From Topomyia yanbarensis (lineage: Eukaryota; Arthropoda; Insecta; Diptera; Culicidae), in NCBI RefSeq assembly GCF_030247195.1, contig NC_080670.1, forward strand, positions 159,786,580 through 159,850,579: 64,000 bases of DNA, in the 5' to 3' direction. The notes beneath the pieces are model-generated. The model saw nothing but the letters and a program-made list of their open reading frames with translations. It ran no database searches and had not been told where the DNA came from. Below, piece by piece: positions 58,718 to 64,000 of this stretch (position 1 is the first letter of the stretch; every line of letters starts with the position of its first letter). The translations under genes and the position numbers were made by a program.

Positions 58718-60600
58718 AGTTGGTACACGTGCCAGTAGAGCTCCTTGATCGTCTCATATACGAGACCCAAAGGAAATGGATGCGATAATCAAGCGGTGGA
58801 TTTTTTCAACAAGTTTGTTTTGCTTTACTGCTCCGACAAACATCTTTCGTTAGTCTGATTCGTTTGATGTTGAATCGACTCGTACGGCCATCAGTCGGAA
58901 CGTCCTGTTCAGCTTTTCGTGGTTCCGCTTAGTTGGTTGGTGCCGCACTCCATGCGGGAACCCTTACCGCAACATCGAAGACGAAACATCCTCGCCATTG
59001 TGTTCGCTGCCTTCGTCGAATTTTCGCATCCGTAGTCGACGTGGTTGTTGAAGCCAAACCAGTTGTCGATTATCACTTCCAATTGCACCTTTTAAGCAAT
59101 CATGTGCCCTCCGAGGTCAATCTACATCCGCTGAACCGCTTTGCAGTTGATGACCAATAACACCTACCTCTTATAGTGAGCTATCTGCAGCTTAACCCCG
59201 TCCACCCACTTCTCGATCGCGTCCATTGTCTCCGTCACATACACCTTCACTTCTTCACCCATTACCGTTAGTGACACGTCGTCCACGAAACTCACGATTT
59301 TCATTTGCTTGGGTACCGCAGTGTCAAGACCCGTTCCAAAGAGATGAACTGACAATGGCGTCCTGAGGAACACTTGGGGCCCTATTCTCACAGTCACGTC
59401 CAGGGATGCGAACGGTGCCGGTAAACTGCATTCTTCCGGCACATTTCCATTTACACAAGCCGTACAGCCCGCTACAGCGACGCATCACTACTGCTCTTGC
59501 CAGAACGGTAGCCAAACCGAGTACACTTTTCCATACAGCAGTAAAATACATTTTTGTTTTGCTGCTTTACTCCGAATGCTTGGTGAGAGTGTGGCGGAGT
59601 AAAGTTTGCCTTCTCGCTTTGTACACTTTTCTGTGCACAGTCAAAGGGAGATGCCCGCACACGAAAGTGTTGATGCCGGTCGTGGCGTAAATGAACCGCA
59701 TTCATTGTCGTCGTTTGTAATTAATAAAATTAAAAGTGTAAAATAAGGAAAGAGACGCTGTACCGCTTGCGCCTGGTTGCTGTACTGGGGCAGTATTTTT
59801 TTTGTCATGTTACTGCTTTGCACACAGGCTGCCGTACAACGCTGGGCGTCATGCAGTAGCGAACGATAGCAGCGTCGTATGAGAAAGGAGAATGTGTGCA
59901 GAAATATTACAGCCGTAGAAAAGGTAGGCATTTTGCATCCTTGGTCACGTCACCTATAACTGGAAGAAAAAAATTCTAGTCACAAGGTGACGTGATTGTG
60001 AGACTAGCCCCCCCCCCCCCCCTTCTGTCACTCGCATTGACTTCTGCCTTTCGTTCGTCTGGTACAGTACTCTGCTCTGTAAGTAGCTCTTTTGGGCCCG
60101 GTATAGATAGTCGGGGACCCTCACTCTGTGCAGCGCTGCGGCGATGGCTCCCCAGCTGGCGCTGTTAAATGCATTCTTCGCATTTATCGTGACACAATAT
60201 TAATCTCCTCTTCACCTCCGTTTAAATACCTTCTTCGCACTCTCAAGCACTGTCCGAATGGTATCCACTGTCGATGCTCCTTTGCGGAATCCGAACTGCA
60301 TCTTGAAAAGTCCGCGCTCGCCCTCCGTGCATTTCGCCAGCCTGTTAAGAATGATTCTTTTCAGGAGGTTTCCGAATGTATTCAGCAAACATATAGGCCG
60401 GAGCGTCCGGTGGCGTCCCTGGCTTTGGCTGTACCACTATACCTTCCACATTTCGCGGAAGTTGCCTGTATCTAGACACTTCTTCAGCACTATCCTGAAC
60501 ACGCCCGGGTATGCCAGGATCGTAGCTTTCTTTGATTTTAGTCACTCCTATACTTTTGCAAGCTCATCGTTAGTCACTTGCCGATCGTTTCTGTTTGTTC
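58718..60600 (-). pseudogene. Second R1-like LINE remnant, opposite strand
   Basis: On the minus strand from about 60560: ILAYPGVFRIVLKKCLDTG, QFGFRKGASTVDTIRTVLES, NAKNAFNSASWGAIAAALH and VRVPDYLYRAQ, then, after the MITE at 59376-60010, VPQDAIVSSSLWNG and IVSFVDDVSLTV (59278-59289 holds the active site as VDD rather than ADD). C-terminal remnants continue to about 58720. Frameshifts and stops throughout. Confidence 0.75.
59376..60010. mobile_element. MITE (~635 bp) inside the second R1-like LINE
   Basis: GGGGCCCTATTCTCACAGTC at the left faces GACGTGATTGTGAGACTAGC at the right. It separates the LINE's two pieces at the conserved GVPQG site, so its limits are well supported on both sides. 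A poly-C run of about 18 follows the right end. The right end also has an internal GGTCACGTCACC/GGTGACGTGA hairpin. Non-coding. Confidence 0.7.
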
Positions 60601-60748
60601 CTTCTTTCTTTGTCGACCCTAGCTTCCCGAATCGCAAGTTTGCGCTCAACTCTCGAGTCGAGCAGAAGTCTTTATTCTCGCGAGCGGAAGTCTTAAACGG
60701 GCGAATTAGTCCGAAAAATTAGTATCGGTCGGGCGTCTCAGTGTCGGA

Positions 60749-61690
60749 ATGAGTCGGCGTGAAAACACATTCCGCATTGACTATGCGAATGTGCCTTCGT
60801 TTGAAGAGCTTCATCACTTCATATGCACAACTCTCGGATTGCAGAAAGAGCAAATCGTACGTATCCAGTGCAGTCGTAATCTCGGATGTGCTTTTATCAA
60901 GACAAACGACCTTGGAGGACGGAGCTGTAGAAGTTAAACTACATGATCTATCTGGGAATGTATCAAACGAAAGAATCGCTGAAGCCATGACTGATTATGG
61001 AGACGTGCTATCTATTCGCGAACTTTTGTGGGACGAAAAATTTCTATTTGGGGGCCTCCCTTCTGGAATTCGTCTGGTGAAAATGATCGTCAAGAAAAAT
61101 GTCGAGTCGTACATCACAATTGACGGAGAAACAACATGCTTTTCTTATTACGGCTAACATCAAACGTGCCGTCACTGTGGATAATTTATACACAATGGAA
61201 TCTCCTGTGTACAAAACAAAGAAATGTTGTATCAGAAGATAACAATTGATCATCATACGCAAGCGTAACTAAAGAAGCCATTGCTCTCACAAGGAATCTG
61301 GCAACTAAACCAAAAAACGGAACGCTATCCAAACAAGGCTCTACTCTTACAATGACTCCACCACCTCCCCTGGAGGCTCCAAAACAACATTAACTAATTC
61401 GGCAACCAGAGGCTACCCTAACTACAGACTTTAGACCAAATACAATATCTGATTCTCTCTCTGAAACACCAAGACAGCAGTCTCAAGCTAGCGCAGATAA
61501 TCATCGAAAGTATTTAATTCTTTAATAGCACCGTCCCTTATTATCTACGGGGCAATACCGATCACCTCATCATGGCTGGCTGGTGATTTTAACTGTGTTC
61601 TTCGAGAATGTGACGCTACCGGCCCTAATAGAAGTGCAGCCCTACAATCAATAGACCTTTCTCGTCAGACCTAACCCCTCTTTTTCTTAT
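60749..61690 (+). pseudogene. L1-like LINE ORF1 and endonuclease remnant
   Basis: From ATG at 60749: RRENTFRIDYANVPSFEELH, then after a small loss VEVKLHDLSGNVSNE, GGLPSGIRLVKMIV and ITIDGETTCFSYYG, then CRHCG and GISCVQNKE, which look like the remains of a Cys/His zinc knuckle. This is the ORF1-type protein I know from mosquito L1/Tx1-like elements. Near 61579 GDFNCVLRECDATG is the C-terminal endonuclease motif of the second ORF, so a large internal deletion joined them. 60640-60748 is probably the 5' UTR. Confidence 0.65.
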
Positions 61691-62886
61691 TTTTATTCGA
61701 AAGATATCATGTTTTTATAAACATTTTTGTTTGAATGAGACATTTTTGGCGATTCCTGGATTTTTTATGATACTTTGAAAAATGAAAATTGCAAGAATGT
61801 TGAATATTTTTTTCACCAATGCAAGAATGGTGAGAGGCGAAATATACGTTTCGGCAGCACTGTTTTATACATTTTCTATTATTTTGTCGGGAACACAGTA
61901 AATGAAGTGGTGAATCGCGATACAACATTCATTCATGACAGTTAATAAGCTGAATGAACTTCACTCTGTCAAGTTTGGCATTTTGTATACAATGCCATTG
62001 CCAACGACCTAGCCAACCGGGCAAAACCCAAGTGTGTCCTTTTGCGACAAGGAGCGGTTGATTATCGATGGTGCAGTGAATCAGTTTACGATGAAGTCAC
62101 GAAACATAATGTTCGAAGCTAAGGGATTGGTCGCAAATTCGATGATTTTATGATACAAGCTGACATCAAACACTGTTGACATTGTCAACAATCGCAGCAA
62201 ACCAAAGAACCGGCATTTCCCCAACGGTCACTGGTTGTCAGGATTCAACTAAAAACTTGTTTATTTCGCATTCATGTTACGTGTTTGAATTCATTGCTAC
62301 ATTTTTTTTCTGTTTGTGTTGCTTGTAAGCTGCTAGATTTCTTCAGAGTCAATTGACTAAAATACATGTCAAATTAACAGAACTCCGGAAATACGTTAAC
62401 CTGTTTAGGTTATCAGCACTGTGCCAAAGCTGTTAAATAAAAACCAAACTCCACCAAATGGAATTCAATTAAATTCAATGAATCATATTCAACCACACAA
62501 ATACTGCCCTAGCATTTCTGCAATGTTCCATAAAATCTCCCAGCAGGTTTCGAAATTTTCGATGTTTTCCGGAAACTGGTATTGCCCGTTTCATCTATAG
62601 ATAGACTTTCCTGCACATTTTGAAAGCAGCATAATAAATATTCTCACATTAAACTGCACGGGGGACAGCAAATAAACAAACCGAACATCTTATGCACAAT
62701 CCTAGAGAGGGTGTTAAATATTGCTTTTGTTAGCCACCGCAACAATCAAACGATGGTAGATACAGTGCGAGCATATTTTCGTGTGACAAAATTATTTTGC
62801 TGTGAGTCTATTTAGGGGTAAAATTCGCAATACAGAAGCAATCACAACTATAGTCCGCTATAACGATTCTTAAAGAATGCATCTGG
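61691..62886. other. Non-coding AT-rich DNA
   Basis: No gene, RNA or clear repeat recognised. Confidence 0.4.
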
Positions 62887-63110
62887 CTTAAGTGTCGTTT
62901 ACACTATCCGTCTGTCTTCAGTCACCGGTACAGCATGTCAACGGAATATCAATATTAGTTACATGCAGTTCCTATACATACGTTCAGATACAACATCAAC
63001 CCACGGAATGTGTGAATGCATATAACTAATCCTGACGGAACGCTGACGTAACGTTAGCTTTTTATTCTGTTAACGGGAGCTAATATGTCGTGTGTATCAT
63101 ATTTTATACA
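62887..63110. mobile_element. Diverged MITE next to copy B
   Basis: GTCGTTTACACTATCCGTC..., GTTACATGCAGTTCC, CCTGACGGAACGCTGACG and GTCGTGTGTATCATATTTTA resemble the MITE at 63125-63347 in word content and ends. Probably a diverged relative inserted beside it. Confidence 0.4.
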
Positions 63111-63124
63111 ATCATTTTCAGTCA

Positions 63125-63347
63125 GTTAAGCCCGATTCAGACGATGCATCAGATTCCGTCAACAGAAAAGAACGTCAACGATACGACATCGCTCCGTCAG
63201 GATAAGTTAAATGCGTTTGTCGTGTGCCCGTTAACACGTCCCGTACGTCAAAACGTGCCGTGAATGCCTCCATTTAGTTGCGTGTAACTAATGTTGACGT
63301 TCCGTACCGTGACGGAAGTCTAACGTATCGTGTGAATCGTACTTTAG
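63125..63347. mobile_element. MITE-like element, copy B
   Basis: TTAAGCCCGATTCAGACGAT at the left, with ACGATACGTTAGACTTCCG reading inward from the right; same order as copy A at 3568-3794. Non-coding. Confidence 0.6.
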
Positions 63348-64000
63348 TCGTGCAAAATCTTCTCAGTGGTGTACAATAGAGTCTGTAAACAACGCCTTTG
63401 GTGTACAACTGTCTGGATGAGGGCCATGACATAAACCAGCTGTTAGGAGATTTGCTGGTCGGACTAGTCGTGTTCGATCAGCGAAACTTGACCAACCGGT
63501 TCCAGCAGAATTTGTTTTCGAACTCATCGGACTTCTAACAAAGGATTCTCCAGAATATATTTCCGAGCAGCACCAGAACATTTTGAACATCAACATGAGT
63601 ACTGCAGAAGGACTGTTGCTGGAAGGAAATTCCTCTCACTGATTTTACTGGCCGGAGCGCTGTAAGGGTTGAATCATATTCTATCATTTTTACTCCCCGC
63701 CGGCGGTAAATTGTGGCGGAAGCTCTCTTTGTTAATCTAACTGATTAGGATGAGGCCGTCAAGGAACGGCTGGCGTTTAGAAGTAAGTACTAAATTCACA
63801 TTATGTCTAAGAAAATGAATGAAATCTCCTCAAAACAAAATATGTACATATCTTCACTTTTTTATTTAACTTTACCCACTTGTCATATCTATATCTTACT
63901 CCCTTGACCACAGACACCGGCTTATGTACGAATAATAAAATATATATCTTGAGCGTTTTTTCAAAACGTCATATCTGCAATGAATTACTCTCTTTGTTTA
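63348..64000. other. Non-coding, no gene recognised
   Basis: Frames in 63363-63650 have some protein-like composition on either strand but match no family I know and no GH1 exon. Confidence 0.35.

Noticed and set aside
63363..63650. Possible upstream GH1 exon
   Set aside because: Neither strand shows any GH1 motif such as the catalytic glutamate contexts.

Overview
The window looks like animal, almost certainly mosquito, nuclear DNA. The genes have spliced GT-AG introns, AATAAA/ATTAAA-type poly(A) signals and insect-like orthologues. The repeats are typical of culicine mosquitoes (Aedes-like): a tRNA-derived Feilai-type SINE with its target duplication, R1-like, I-like, L1-like and L2/CR1-like LINE remnants, BEL/Pao and Ty3/Gypsy elements, and many MITEs. 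Genus is inference; no marker gene is present.

Only about 6 kb is host coding sequence: (1) a single-exon gene for a 148-residue acidic helical protein (6564-7010), not recognised; (2) cyclin B3 on the plus strand in five exons (22551-36231), with an 11.6 kb first intron full of transposons; (3) an SRA1-family gene on the minus strand (38494 down to 37666), tail-to-tail with cyclin B3; (4) a five-exon RRM gene of the A1CF/RBM46/DND1 type on the plus strand (43366-46282); (5) the last exon of a family-1 glycoside hydrolase on the minus strand (46755-46629), whose other exons I do not see and which probably lie beyond 64 kb.

Layout: 1-6.4 kb, foldback repeat, SINE and repeat fragments; 6.5-7.1 kb, small gene; 8.9-14.7 kb, a large long-terminal-inverted-repeat element with tandem subrepeats; 15-21.4 kb, TTAA-flanked MITEs, an L2/CR1-like LINE tail and another inverted-repeat element; 22.5-36.2 kb, cyclin B3, its intron holding an I-like LINE fragment, a second copy of the 9-15 kb element interrupted by another element, an R1-like LINE tail and a BEL/Pao remnant; 37.6-38.5 kb, SRA1; 39-42.6 kb, two DNA elements, one 2165 bp with an 8-bp target duplication; 43.4-46.8 kb, RRM gene and GH1 exon; 46.9-61.7 kb, a nested transposon stack; 61.7-64 kb, mostly anonymous sequence and MITEs.

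The best-resolved structure is that stack. A hAT-like element (46924-48856, 8-bp duplication) is followed by a second hAT-like shell (49039-58709, 8-bp duplication). The shell contains a decayed R1-like LINE, which was hit by a 211-bp hAT MITE (8-bp duplication) and by an apparently complete Ty3/Gypsy element (51474-57761, 5-bp duplication, LTRs identical by eye). In the Gypsy element gag and pol are separated by a 124-nt stretch with GT...AG ends whose removal would fuse the two frames exactly. That possible spliced Gag-Pol arrangement is the most interesting testable point here. I found no convincing wholly new system; the other unusual items are uncatalogued foldback and long-TIR repeat families.
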